Under the pieces are notes generated by a model. That model was not told the DNA's origin. It was given only the letters and a program-made list of their open reading frames with translations, and did not search any database. Both the position numbers and the translations under genes were made by a program. Shown one piece after another: positions 1 through 11,928 of a DNA stretch of 64,000 nt (position 1 is its first letter; each line of letters starts with the position of its first letter). The stretch comes from Taxillus chinensis. Its lineage: Eukaryota > Streptophyta > Magnoliopsida > Santalales > Loranthaceae. The stretch lies in NCBI GenBank assembly GCA_023512835.1, contig CM042087.1, positions 40,800,517 through 40,864,516 of the forward strand. Direction: 5' to 3'.

Positions 1-3000
1 AAGTGCCAGCTAATCCATCTAGATGCTTGATGGTACCCTCACCCTTTACCTCAGTCCAATGTCTTTTACTACCTTGCCTCCTATTACTTATATTTTTAGA
101 CCTGTGAGTCGAGTGACTAATGTTGTAGCATTAAAATCCAGAGCACACAGCCTGGGTATCATGTTATAGCTACTTCTTTTATTTCGTAATTCAGGATGGC
201 TTAATTTCTGTTTGGATCAAGGGCTTGTCTCCTAGTGGATTATCTCTTGATCCCTTACTGAGCTGATTTAAAGTGATGATTTCAACAGAGAACATTATAG
301 AACGATTGGTATATTTTTACCCCTTGCAACTGATTTCCAATGCAGACAATATTATAGGCATTTTTGTTCCTAGGTGACAGCTGTAGCTGAGAATATTTCT
401 GTGTAATTTTTTGGTCATTGTTACGTTCAATAATGTTCGTGATTTCTATTCTCATTCTTTTTATTTTGTTTTTTCATTTTCCCCGATATCATATTTACTA
501 AACTATTGGTTTACATTAGAGATGGGAGTCAAGAGCGGCGGATATGTTGCTGAATGTTGAGCCACAAAAGCCTATTTGCTTTATTGGGCTTATGAGGAAG
601 GTAACTAGCCTGTCCAATCTGGCCTTGAAGAATTTCAACCCAACTTATGTCATGGTCTTGTACTTATATGCCTGTATGTTGTCAAATTGCAGCTGTTTTG
701 ATACATCACATGCTTTGGTTTGCACTGATTTCATTTTAGCCATGCATATGATTGACTCTAAACGTACTTGAAGAACTAAACACTCATAAATGGAAAGATG
801 TGCAAAAAAAAATTTGGAAAGATGTGCAGTTGATTCTAGGCATGCATGCATGTGTGACACATAATGTGTGGTTGGTTTCTTCTCCCTAATAAAAGGGAAG
901 AATAGAATTTTATTCAATGCCTGACCATAATGTGAGGTTACAAGTCTTGAGTTAAGATAAAACGTCATGGGATTGACACATTCAATTTTGTAAAACACAA
1001 TATTATGAACACTCATCCTCATGTTAACACCTATCGACTCTTTAAATTTGTTACAAAATTTACTCTATTACATATTATGAATAACACCCAAACTTTCATA
1101 CAATTTGAAATGAAAGTTATTATTATCATTATCCATGGAGCTTCTCATCAATGAATTTTTCATCTTCAAATTTTTTTTCACTTGCTTGAATAAATCACAA
1201 ACAAATGGGGTTTATACCTTCATGTTGTATGCTCCTAATGGATGCAACAACAACGTAGCTCAACATTGGACGCGGTAATCTGATTGAGTCATGTTTATCC
1301 CATCACAAAACAAAGAACACTACAAGTTCACTGATAACCCTCCTTTTCAACTGTGCAGAGGAAGGAAAACGAAGATAAGTAGTGAAAGAAAAAGAAACCC
1401 AAAAGGAGCCAATCTTGGATGATTAAATTGATATTGTAGAAACTTAACATAGTCGCACAAACATGTGAAAACACATGACAAAAAGCCAAAAGTTATAAAT
1501 TTAGATTTAAATTGAAAATTTGAAATTAGAAAGACAACATTGAAATTTTCAATTGTTTTGTGGATTGAATTGAGTTAAAACGAACATAGGAAAATAATAT
1601 CTCAATTGTTTTAGGTAATTTAATTTATAGCTAATTATAGCCTAGTATGACAATAAAAATATAGGTAATTTACATTTTTCATTTCAACTCTTCTTTTTCA
1701 AGTTGGTTCATAGATATCATGAATGTCCAAATTTAACCAAATATATATGGAAATGAATATAGTAACCATATGAACAATCATATCAGTTAGTTGATCTGAT
1801 CTCTTAATATAGAAAACCTGTATTAAATTTGAATTTAGATTATCCTTGATGTAATTTCTGTTAGGTTTAATATGCTTGGTTTGATCGTGTTGTACTCGAT
1901 TATTAGTGATTTTAATGGTAATTGTATTATCACAAAAGAGTATCATTGGCTTTTAAGGGCTATAACTAAGATCTTGTAAAAGAATACGTAATCAAGTAAG
2001 CTATGTAGTAACACGATGATGTACAAGATATCCTACTTCTACACTAAACAAGAAAATCACATTTTGTTTCTTACTTCTTCAAATTATCAAATTATTGCCC
2101 ACAAGTAACAAATACTTCGTAAGTAAATTTTCTGTCCAATTTGCTTCTAATCAAAGTTAGAGTCAGTGTATCTTATAATATTAAGGTGTCAATGCTCGGA
2201 AAACATAATACATTTATATGAAGAGAACTTTAGATATGTTAGAATACGGCTCACAACAATCAAGTGTCATTCACTGTAATGACTGTTAATTTAAGTAGAA
2301 AAATCAACTGTTGGGTGAAGGATTATTTAAATCCTAGCTAAGTCAAGGTAAAACACAAAAGCATACACAAAGAGAATAACAGATCATTGAGACAGAAAAC
2401 AGAACACAGAAACAACAAGAATTTTATAAAAATAGTTGAGTAGGCCAAGCAATTAAGTAGAAGCTCTCGAGAAGCTTAAAGATGAAACATATCTGTCTTC
2501 AACACCACCCTCTGCAACGATCATTACGAGAATTTTTTTTCTTTGTTTTATTATATAATTTTTGCAAATTTCTCTATGTTTGGTTGTAGTTAAATATTGG
2601 TCTTTTAAACAAGAAGGGCTGAATCTTTTAAATATTGGTCTTTTAAACAAGAAGGGCTGTATTTCTGAATCTTTGCACTACATGGCAAACTAGCTTCTTC
2701 CAGGGAAGGTAAAGGTGAGGTAGTTAGAATATGACACTTATCCAGGTCGTGATTAAGGCTTGCAAGAAACATGTGAACTCTATCCTATGCTATACACTTC
2801 ATTTGCTTCTCAGAATCAATATTAGACTCCATATTGATGGTTTTTTTTTTTTTTGAAAACATAGAATATTATTAAAGAAGTAAAAAGTACAGCGGGATTG
2901 GACAAAGGATAGTCTAACCCTCCATATCGAAGGGCTGCTGCCTTGCTGGTAATCTAATTACCTGAAAAGAGAGTTCACTAATTGTGGTATTTTGTAAGAG

Positions 3001-4483
3001 GTTGGTTCTCCTAATGCTATTGAAATGACTTCTTCATTAGTTTATACATTTGAAAAGGATTGGAGACAAGAGAATTGATTAATTAGGGATTCAACACTAT
3101 ATTTTCATTAATTGATTAATTGTTTTAACTTAATTAATTTGGAATGGCCTATGAGTTGTAAAATATTTATGTAAAGATTAACCTGATGAGAATTAATATG
3201 TATACATCATCAATAAAAAAGCATATATACATGTAAAAGTATTTATGTAAGTTAATTTAAAAAAACATTTACTATTCTTATTATGAGAAGGGAAAAGGAC
3301 AAATGCTTCATTGTGTTATACCACACATGCGTGGGGTTCATCCATATTTTTAAAATTATGCTGGATGCCACATTTTTTGGTTGTCCCCCGTCTTATTATG
3401 CTCATTGTAACCTTATAATTATTATATCATAGCGACTTGAATTATGGATCTCTAGTGTATTGTTCACCAAAATAATTTGCCAAGTATACCTTATATGAAT
3501 TATGTATTGCTACCTTGATGTATCCCATTGTGAACCAAGTTGTGTCACAACCCTAGTAAATTTACTCTGCTTTGATACCGTCTTATAAGAGGGAAGAATA
3601 GAATTTTAATAATAGGAAATGATGGTATGAGGATACATACATGCATGCATTCATAGTACTGGGGTTAGGTTAATTGTTTTTGTTGATTGCATGTTTAGTT
3701 TTCATAAACTAGCTTTTGCAAAAAAGCAAATTTGCGGTTTAAAATTTAAATTTGTACCAGGGAAGTGTTTTGGCAAAATCATGGTTTTGACTTTGGACCA
3801 AATTTGAATCACTAAGCTACTATTACTTTTTTTTCCCTTCCATAATTGCACAATTTAACCTTTTTTTTAAAAAATCATAAAATTTCAATTATATATCAAT
3901 GAACATTATTATATTAAATTAAAAAAATGAGCTATTTTTGTTATTACATGTTAACCATATATATATTATCAGAATTATATTTTGTAATATTCAAACCGAA
4001 GACACAAAGCTTAGTTTTGATGGACCAAGTGATGTTTTGACTATGGAGATAAAAAAACATGGATTTAAAGTCTTCCTCTTCCTCTAGCTGAAGGGACATC
4101 CTTTGGTTCAATTAACTAGGTGTGGGTGATTATTCGTGAGGCACAAGGACAAGGCTATAAATGTCATTAGATAAGTTGAATCAATGATTGAATTTGAAGT
4201 CGTAATGATTGGTTGGGTAAAATTTTACCCCAATCAGAGAGATTTTTTTCTCGTTTGAGTTTCACATTTTGCCTAACCACGGCAGTGTTGATTCTTTAAT
4301 ATGCGACTGATACATTTGGCAGTTTTATTACTATTACAGCCTGTTCTAGTCACGTTGATGGTGACTCCATTGCGTAGTGATTGTTCCAGTGGTGGTTTTG
4401 GAACGGATCAAAAGTTTTGGCTTTGGTAGGGTGGTGTGATTGGATTGCAAATGCTGATTTTTGTTTTCCTTATGATTGGATAG
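1..4483. other. AT-rich, gene-poor left flank
   Basis: No gene could be supported here. Open frames are short, lack family motifs and do not join through plausible splice sites. A short stretch after an AG near 519-573 could be a terminal exon (it reads MGVKSGGYVAEC then stop), but nothing upstream extends it convincingly. A T-run followed by a tail-like segment at about 2849-2960 resembles the 3' end of an old retroelement. The 38-bp tandem repeat at 2591-2659 is listed separately. Confidence 0.5.
2591..2659. repeat. 38-bp tandem duplication
   Basis: A unit beginning TAAATATTGG and containing AAGAAGGGCTG occurs at 2591-2628 and again, identical over 31 bp, from 2629. The near-identity suggests a recent slippage or duplication event. 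No gene overlaps it. Confidence 0.85.
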
Positions 4484-4595
4484 GTTAAAGGAGAGCCAAA
4501 CATATCCTATATCTGTTCTAGGTACTACCGTGCACCTGAACTTATTTGGGGCAACTGAGTACACCACAGCAATTGACATCTGGTCTGCTGGTTGT
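4484..4595 (+). pseudogene. GSK3/shaggy-like kinase exon fragment, frameshifted
   Basis: After an AG acceptor-like site, the plus strand reads VKGEPNISYICSRYYRAPEL, the activation-loop and APE region of plant GSK3/shaggy kinases, including the conserved regulatory tyrosine. A two-base loss after the Leu codon then shifts the frame and gives a stop. In the shifted frame the sequence continues as ATEYTTAIDIWSAGC, the next stretch of the same family. No other kinase exons were found nearby, so this is a decayed fragment. The intron-like sequence kept on its left argues for a genomic duplication rather than a processed retrocopy. Confidence 0.85.
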
Positions 4596-6260
4596 TTTAA
4601 GTGGAAAAATGTAACTGCATGTCAGGGGAGATGATCCATGCTGGATTTGGGAAGCGTTTATGAAGAGGAGTAAATGGATAATGAATAAAAAGCGAAACGG
4701 ATGCATTTGGAGGATAGATCGGAGTTTGTGAGTTTTTTTGGATCGAATTAGGAATATTGGAAAAGAACACCAAAGAATACAGACGGTTGAAGGATCATCA
4801 GAGGAATGGGAGAAGGAGCTATTGAGAGCATCCAATGATGTGAGATCGATCATAAGATATATGAAAACACTAGTGTCTAAGAGCCCCAAATCCTGTTTCA
4901 TCTTGGGACTGTTGTGTGCAACTCTAATTGAACGCATAATTCTTTGGTTTTTGGCTTGTTTATGTGGCTGGGAGTTTAAACGGCTCTATGCTTTCTCAAC
5001 TGCAGGTCATCCCAGAAAGATGAAGGATGACAATCTGCTAGCATCTGTTGCTGTCTCATGAAGAACCTGCTGAGAGGTGAATAATCATCTATCTAACCTG
5101 GGGCCTTGCTGATGATTCTGGAGTTAAGAAGTATCCAAGTCTTGTATATTTTAATGTAGGCTGCGGATACGTTTAAAAAAGATTTTTTTACTTGTAGTTT
5201 GTAAATTTGCTGGACACTTGGTGTTCTTGGCATTGCATCTCTATTAGTTAGTTTCTCTCTGTCCCTGGCGCCTGTATGTGTGCTACTTTAGGAATTCTGG
5301 AAACCTATTCCGTGTAAAATCATTCGTAGCCTCGTATGACAAGCTTGAAGGTGCCATGCTGGTCATGCTTGTTTGAACAGCGACCTGGAGGCAGGTAGCA
5401 CCAGTTTTACATTCGTTAGTAGCCCTTTGTTATATAGTCTCTGGCTTTGTGTGAATGCGGCAGTGTTTTGTAGAGTTCTACGGGCAAAGAGAACGAGACA
5501 GCGGAGGAGGGCCTGGCGGGCGGGCTGTCTGGCTCGTTTTTTGGCAGGCTGTGAGGCTCTTCACTGTATTGGGAAGGCTTGGCAGGCCCAATTTGTTTTC
5601 CTTAAACATTGGCACTGAGACTTACTTTAGATATATAATTGAAAACAAGGACAATTTTCGCAATAATGCTCCCATGTTGCTAACAGCATTTGTGTCGAAA
5701 CGTGGTTTCATGCAACTTGGTTAAGCTAATATTAGCTCATAATTTTCAGATGGTATGAGATTTCCACTAAAGAATGAAATATAAATTATCCTTCCTAATG
5801 TACACCATCTTCGAACGAATTATAAGATAAGATGGATGAGTTTTATAATCAAAATCACACTTTTCAAATTGCATTAGAAGAAATTGGTGAAAAATTATAT
5901 GATGAGTTTTACGTTAGTTAACAATAGTATCTTCAAGGTTAGTGTAGTTTTTCAAACATTTTTTAAAAAAAAGTCCACACAATTTTAACAAAGTATGAAT
6001 TATTTATCCAAAATCATGATCTCATACCCCTTTTTCTTTGACTGATTTCCAGTTTATACTTCAAAAAATTCTATCTGATACCCTTTCAAATCCAAATGTT
6101 TCCTATCAAAATATAATTACCATTCATACTCTTTTGTGTTATAAGCCTTTTTTAGTGATTATTATATATAATAATACTAATAATAATAATCGCCCATTTA
6201 GTCCATTTCTTTTCTTTAATAAACAGTGAAGACCCTGCCATTGCAATTGGGTCGGAGCGC
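4596..6260. other. Intergenic region with unassigned open frames
   Basis: The region between the kinase fragment and IMP1 holds a 107-codon plus-strand frame (4738-5061) and overlapping frames in a more GC-rich patch (5373-5724). None shows a recognisable domain or a partner exon. The 107-codon frame begins MDRIRNIGKEH and has one hydrophobic stretch near its middle. It could be a gene remnant, but nothing supports expression. The rest, 5725-6230, is AT-rich. Confidence 0.45.
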
Positions 6261-6286
6261 GGAGAGAGAGAGAGAGAGAGAGAGAG
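6261..6286 (+). repeat. (GA)n microsatellite in the IMP1 5' leader
   Basis: An uninterrupted GA tract ends immediately before the IMP1 start codon, so it lies in the 5' leader or core promoter. GA tracts in this position are common in plants and can bind GAGA-type factors. Length variation here would change the sequence right beside the start codon. Confidence 0.9.
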
Positions 6287-6499
6287 ATGTCACTGAGATA
6301 TTGGAAGCGCATGGCATACGAAGCGTTAGATCCCACCTTCCTGGTCGCCAAGTTCTTCTGCTTCCTCCACGTCACCAACGCCCATCTCTGCACCATCGCC
6401 CTCGTTTGTATTCCTCCTCCTCCCCCTTCACTTTCGTTTCACTTCAAACTTTCAAACCCCCTTAAATAATAAAAATTATTTTAAAAAAAAACCTGAATA

Positions 6500-6537
<38 letters not shown>

Positions 6538-8069
6538 TGGTTTGGTTCGTCGGCAGACGGTGGGCCCCAGCATGCTCCCTACCATCGATCTCTACGGCGA
6601 CCTCGTACTGGCCGACCGCATCTCCACCCGCTTCGGCACCGTCAGGCCTGGGGACATCGTTTTACTTCGGTCTCCTGAGTTCCCTCGCAAGATCCTCACC
6701 AAGCGCCTTGTCGGCATGGAGGGCGACCGAATCACTTACGTCATGGATCCGACCCGAAGCGGCGAATGCGGCACCGTAACCGTGAGAGAACCACAAATAT
6801 CCTCCTGTATCTATTCATTCCATTTCTTCCTCGTTTGGCGGCTTCTCATTTGTTCTTCGCTTCGCTGCTGTGTGAATACATGCATTTATATTCTAGGTTC
6901 CTAAAGGCCATGTTTGGGTTCAGGGAGATAACATTTATGACTCTCGTGATTCTAGAGATTTTGGGGCCATTCCCTACGGTCTTTTGCAGGCAAGAGTGTT
7001 GTGGAGGGTGAGTGGATTCCCTTTTTCTTCTGTCTCCGTATCTGTGCTGTTTCATTCAATTTTACGAACCAACTATTGTTATTTGTTCTACTCATGAAAT
7101 GAATATCTTGGATTTGTCCTTGGTTGGCTCATTGGAATTCATTTCTAGAATGTTTTTTCTGTGCAGTTATTGTGTGTTTGTGTGTTTGCATCCAACCACA
7201 GTTTCGCACTTCATTTGCCATGAAATCCCACTACCTTAAACCCATGTCACATGGGTAGAAATCAAAGCTCTGTGTGTTTTTGGGGTCCTTCTACGGGATG
7301 AAGATCAGTGCTTAATTGTTCACTTCTACACTTTTAGAAAAAATTTAGAATGTAGCTGCATCGATGATTAGCCTGTGTCGTGTTTGTTATCACCCCCACT
7401 GCTATTTTTCACTCTCTTTGGAGTGTTTTTACAAAATGTAGCTTCACTGCAATTTTAATTTTTTTATGGGGTTTCTTCTTTGGGCAATGGACCAATGCTC
7501 AATTTTACATTTTGTTTTATATATATACATATAAGGTTAATTTAAAAAAAAAAAACCTGTAAGGAAATGTTTAGCTGATGTTAAATGGTTGAATTGAAGA
7601 TTGCAGTGTGCCTCCAATTGAATATTCCACTCTTTGAATAGTTTAATACTTGCAAGATAGGGGCATGATTTTAGAAGGGTTATTTTTTCTTTTGTTGCCG
7701 TATTAATAACTGTTGAGTGTCTTAGTAAATGTGCAATAAGAATTAGTCCAATTCCTCGTAATAATTTTACGGGGTTCAACATTGAGTCTTCCCATACTTG
7801 CTAATTACAAATTGTCTACAAATTATTTGCGTTTTTCCTGGAATGAAGTCAGTCGGTCCCGAAATGAAAAGGAAAGAGGAACAGAGAAAAGATAAGCTTT
7901 TAGCTCTTAGTTATGAATCTTGTAGAATTGAATTTATTTAACATTATGTAAAATCCTTAACTGTTATGCATTTTTATTATTTTTATGCCTCTTTTGAACT
8001 TGCTCTTTTGTCCCCCAGATATGGCCCCCTAAAAGGTTTGGACCACTAGGCGAACACAACACGGAATAG
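6287..8069 (+). CDS. IMP1: Mitochondrial inner membrane protease subunit 1 (IMP1), signal-peptidase-like
   Basis: This is a serine/lysine protease of the S26 (type I signal peptidase) family. It removes sorting signals from proteins delivered to the mitochondrial inner membrane and intermembrane space. Exons are 6287-6403, 6557-6781, 6897-7007 and 8019-8069. All junctions are GT-AG and phase 0, giving 167 aa, close to Arabidopsis At1g53530. A hydrophobic segment lies at about residues 18-39. Residues 42-48 read GPSMLPT with catalytic Ser44. The general-base lysine is Lys88 in ILTKRLVG. The box D/E signature GDNIYDSRDSRDFG starts near residue 123, and WPPKRFGPLG closes the fold. The first intron carries a (TG)n tract. 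Nothing essential is missing. IMP2 would be the alternative, but the short length and GPSMLPT/TKR context fit IMP1 better. Confidence 0.92.
6504..6536 (+). repeat. (TG)n microsatellite in IMP1 intron 1
   Basis: A TG tract of about 16 units ends some 20 bases before the AG acceptor of IMP1 exon 2, inside the polypyrimidine/branch-point zone. UG-rich tracts near acceptors can influence exon inclusion, but no effect can be read from the sequence alone. Confidence 0.9.
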
Positions 8070-10532
8070 AGTATGATTAGACCGTGGGAGGTAAAACTTC
8101 TGGGGCATCTGAGCCTTTCTATCCATTCGTGGGACTCTGGGCATTTTTCTGATTCCCCTGCTATTTTCCTGGACACTATTGTCCACTGGACTGCATAAAG
8201 AGTTCATCAATGCATACCGGCTATATATCAGAATATATATAATGCTTTTTTTCATGGGTGATTGAGCCTAATGCAGGTTAAAAATCACTGAACCTAGGAC
8301 ATTTTTTTTAATTTTTAAAAAGGACATGTATTTATGCTTGAGCCAGACTACTAGGCTATGTTTGTGTTAATGATTTAATAATATCAATGCCTGAGATTCT
8401 GATGTGGTTTATGGAATCCTTCTTACGCAGGCAGTGCACCAACGGAATTTTGAATCAATTTTTGTCCTCATTATTGTTTTCCTATTACAGGACTTTAGAA
8501 ACGCGTATCAGGAAGAAGCCATTTTTCGGCATTCAATTTGTTGTTGCAGCTTATCTCGTACAAGAAGCTTCTTATTCTGCCTCAGTTTCTTCTTATATAA
8601 CATTTATTTGTTGCTTCAGTTCAGTATAAGTACAATGCTAACACTTCACTGTAGCACCAAAACGTAAATCATGGTATATTGGATTCCGTTTAGAGTGATT
8701 CTGGCACCGACCGTTTCCTTTATCAAAACATTGTGGTTTTGTCTTTTAGACTTGCATCTTAGGGGAGAAGGAATGGTGTTGTAGTAGTGTGCCCTACACT
8801 TTGTTTGTAGTGTGCCAAAATGGGTATTCGACACAATTACTAATGAATAAATGAGAACGGGGCAAATCGCTAGTTCAATGGAAAAGACAAGTCCAAACTT
8901 TGGGTTTACCCATTCCTTTTAGTCAGCAATATCGACCTACTTTGGGTTTACATGCATCTTTGATTAGTGTTTGAAGGTATGATGGAAATGATGACTTTCT
9001 TTTATAAGCAACAGAACTTTGCTTTATGTGTATCTCTTTTCGTGAAAAAGGTCATTTGACTTTTATATGGTAGTGGTCTAGTAGAGAAGAGACAATGCCC
9101 TTTCATTTATTGTTTTTGCCTTGCTACGTTTAGAAGTTTTAATTTTTTTTCCACTATTCTATTTTTAATCTTATTTCAAGGTCTAAAGGTTTTTTTTAAA
9201 ACTTTATATGTAAAATGAAAACTATTGTATAAAAATACAATGACTATGGCCAAATGTTTTAGACTTTTTGAAGACACAAACTCACCGGCCTTCTCAAATG
9301 GGAAACGGCCCTAGATGTAGGTTTTACATGTCTTCCCAAAAGATAAATACCTAAAAAAAACGCCCCAAAAAGTGTGGGAGAGGAAAAGTGATATACATGT
9401 CTTTCTAAAATAGAAATACCTAAAAAAAATGTCCCAAAAAGTGTGGGAGAGGAAAAGAGATATAAATGATTGAATCGTTGTAATTAATTGCATATTAAAT
9501 AATTACATGCTAGTTTAATTAATTATTTTTATTTCAAACTTACAAAATAAAATTCTTCTAAATCTCTAACTCAATCTAGTTTAATTTTATTTTAAAAAAA
9601 AATTGAATTGAATTCCATACTTAGCGAATGACGTATGTTACGACAGCTTATTTTCACTATTAATATTGTGATTGCCATTTTTCTCCCGTGTCAGAGATGC
9701 AGATTGGAAAGACAAGATGTCATCGTTTTGGACAAGATGACATCGTTTTCACTATTAAGTTGCTATTTTTTTGTTATAAGCGTGCCTATTAAGAAAGATA
9801 AAAACTCCCATGATGGGATTGGTCTTATGGTCCAGCAGTGCAAGGCAAGGGTCAGGAGAAAGCGAGTTATTCTTATGACAATCAGAATAGTAATTTTTTA
9901 TTTATTAAAACATATTTAAATTATAAATATTTTTTTTTATCTATTACACAAATTTATATAATTATATACATATTATAGCGACAAAATTAACATTTAAAAA
10001 ACTATTAATTTTTTATTCATACTAATTGAACCATTTAAAATAGTTGTCGCCAGCGTGTTATGTATTTTTGTCACCTCATATGAATTTAAATTGGAAAATC
10101 TAATAAAAATAAATAATTTTGAAAGTAAATTGAATACATTTGATAGCTGCAAAATTTCCAAATAGGTAGGCGGGATATCCTTAATTGATTTGTGGAATAA
10201 AGGAGAAGAAATTAAGCGCAAAAAAAAAAAAAATACAATAAGAAATTAGGAAAGAAACCACGCAGCACGGCAGGATACGTACAAATTAAGAAACCCAAAA
10301 TATTCAAAAACAAACAACCACATTTATGTGGGTAAAAACAGAGATTCCAAAACATGTGGAATTAGACAAGTGCAGGGCACACTCAATAAAAGCAAAAAAG
10401 GGTGTGTGTCTGTGTGTGTGTGTATATTTATACACTAACACCACGTCACGGACGATTGATTCATTCATATATAATAAGTAACATACATGCTCTGCTAGTC
10501 TGCCCTCATAATTAATGACCGAACCAAATTAA
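8070..10532. other. IMP1 3' region and AT-rich intergenic DNA
   Basis: The IMP1 3' UTR probably occupies the first few hundred bases. Beyond that the sequence is AT-rich and carries the 69-bp tandem repeat at 9325-9462. Open frames are short and unrecognised. The right end (about 10240-10530) is the 3' flank of the minus-strand alternative oxidase gene and includes a short TG tract near 10400. Confidence 0.5.
9325..9462. repeat. 69-bp tandem repeat, two copies
   Basis: Units at 9325-9393 and 9394-9462 share TACATGTCTT at the start and AGTGTGGGAGAGGAAAAG near the end, with about eight differences. The duplication is intergenic, and no coding role is evident. Confidence 0.9.
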
Positions 10533-11928
10533 TCAATGATACCCAAGCGGCGCAGGAGACGCGTTCAGCTCCCTTCCCTGATAGTGTATGTCCTGCACCA
10601 CCCAAAACACACAAATCAATAACAGTTATATGTAAGTACCATCTGGAATCTGGATTACATAAATAGACATATAGAGAACAGACCGAAGCGAAGTGATTGA
10701 CATCGCGGTGGTGGGCCTCGTCAGCCCTGACCACCATGACGACGTCGCGGAGGGTGGAACCAGGGGGCAGCTTCCAGTAGTCGACGGCGATGGCAGGGGC
10801 GGGGACGTTCTGGATGTTGCCGTTGTCCAGCTCCTTGATAAACTCGGTGTACGAGTGGATGGCCTCCTCCTCCAGGTATCCGACGACGCGGTGGGCGAGC
10901 TTGGGGGAGGCCATGTACGCCAGGAAGTAGGCGTTGAAGAACACCCCCTGGACGGCAAACACCAGCGCGCGCTCGTACCACCTGGGATTCGCCACCTCCA
11001 TGAACGTCATCAGGTGCATTCGTTCGTTCTCAGCTTCCTCCAGTAGGGCCTTGATCCAACCCCCGCTGTGTTCGAACCGCCGCAACGACTTGCAGTGCAG
11101 TAACAGACCCCCCACCATCCCCGGAACCGCCGCAACCGTCTCCAGCATCATCGCTCTGCAACCGTACCGCCTCTGCATGCAACCAAAACAAACCAGAAAA
11201 CCATTAATTAATTAATCAATCAATCATAGAGATCAAACCAAAAATCAATATCGTGTACTAATTAATTGATTAATTGGATCAATATATCCATTTATTTATT
11301 TTTATTTTAAAAAAAAAAAAAAAACATAGAGATCTATAAACGTAAGGAACGTAGATGAAGGAGAGAAAGGTAGGCCGGTACCTGGAAGAAGATATCGGTG
11401 GGGTATCGGAGAACCTTGACGGTCCAGTAAGCCAATTTGTCGAGGAAGGTGACCGGCGCGTGGTGTTTTCTAAGATCGATCGAGAGATCGGCCTTGTAAG
11501 TCTCCCAAGGCTGCATTCAATATATCGATTCATACATCAAATCACTTTCCGTTTACAAAACAGATCAAAGCAAAAGAGGCGATACTAATTACCCTGAAGG
11601 AGTTCCAGCGCCACTCAGAGCCGTCGTTTTTGGTGACCCTGCTTGGCTTCACGCCCCAGTAGCTCACCACTTCCTTATTCTCCCCACCTGTCGACGCCGA
11701 CTGCTTCGCCTCCTTCTGATCTTCATTCAAGGCCACCGTAGTCTCACCTCGACCGCCCAAAAATCGAAACGCTGTCATCGCGTCGGCGTCGGCGGGACGG
11801 AACGCAGGCCGGAGGAGCAGACGGTTGCTAGTGCTAGAGCCAGGGGCGGAGGAGAACAGGAGCGGCGACGCATGGTGGCGGAGCAGAGCGGCGGAGGTGG
11901 CGGAGGACGCCCGTCGCAGCATCATCAT
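10533..11928 (-). CDS. AOX1: Alternative oxidase, mitochondrial (AOX1 type)
   Basis: AOX is the cyanide-resistant terminal oxidase of the mitochondrial inner membrane; it moves electrons from ubiquinol to oxygen without pumping protons. Exons in transcript order are 11593-11928, 11382-11510, 10684-11172 and 10533-10592. All junctions are phase 0 and GT-AG, giving 337 aa and the classic four-exon AOX layout. Residues 1 to about 55 form an Arg/Ser/Ala-rich mitochondrial presequence. Diiron ligands are visible in [29 protein letters not shown] and RADEAHHRD. The C terminus ends SPAPLGYH. The site of the first regulatory cysteine (usually WNCF) reads WRWNSF, so residue 110 is Ser. The second, Cys160 in RRYGC, is kept 50 residues on. 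The start is the first Met of an MMM run; Met2 or Met3 could serve. A CCACGTGG element lies about 246 bp upstream. Confidence 0.96.

Noticed and set aside
4738..5061. 107-codon plus-strand open frame
   Set aside because: No recognised domain, no partner exon and an antisense frame of similar length. It is described only as part of the intergenic region.
5373..5724. Overlapping frames in a GC-richer patch
   Set aside because: Two frames are open at once and compositionally similar, with Arg-rich, low-information sequence. This looks like GC-driven openness.
6507..6904. Frames beginning with a Cys/Val run
   Set aside because: The run comes from the TG repeat in intron 1; the rest is IMP1 exon 2, already accounted for.
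10693..11215. Plus-strand frames across the alternative oxidase exon
   Set aside because: Antisense shadows of the GC-rich AOX exon 3.
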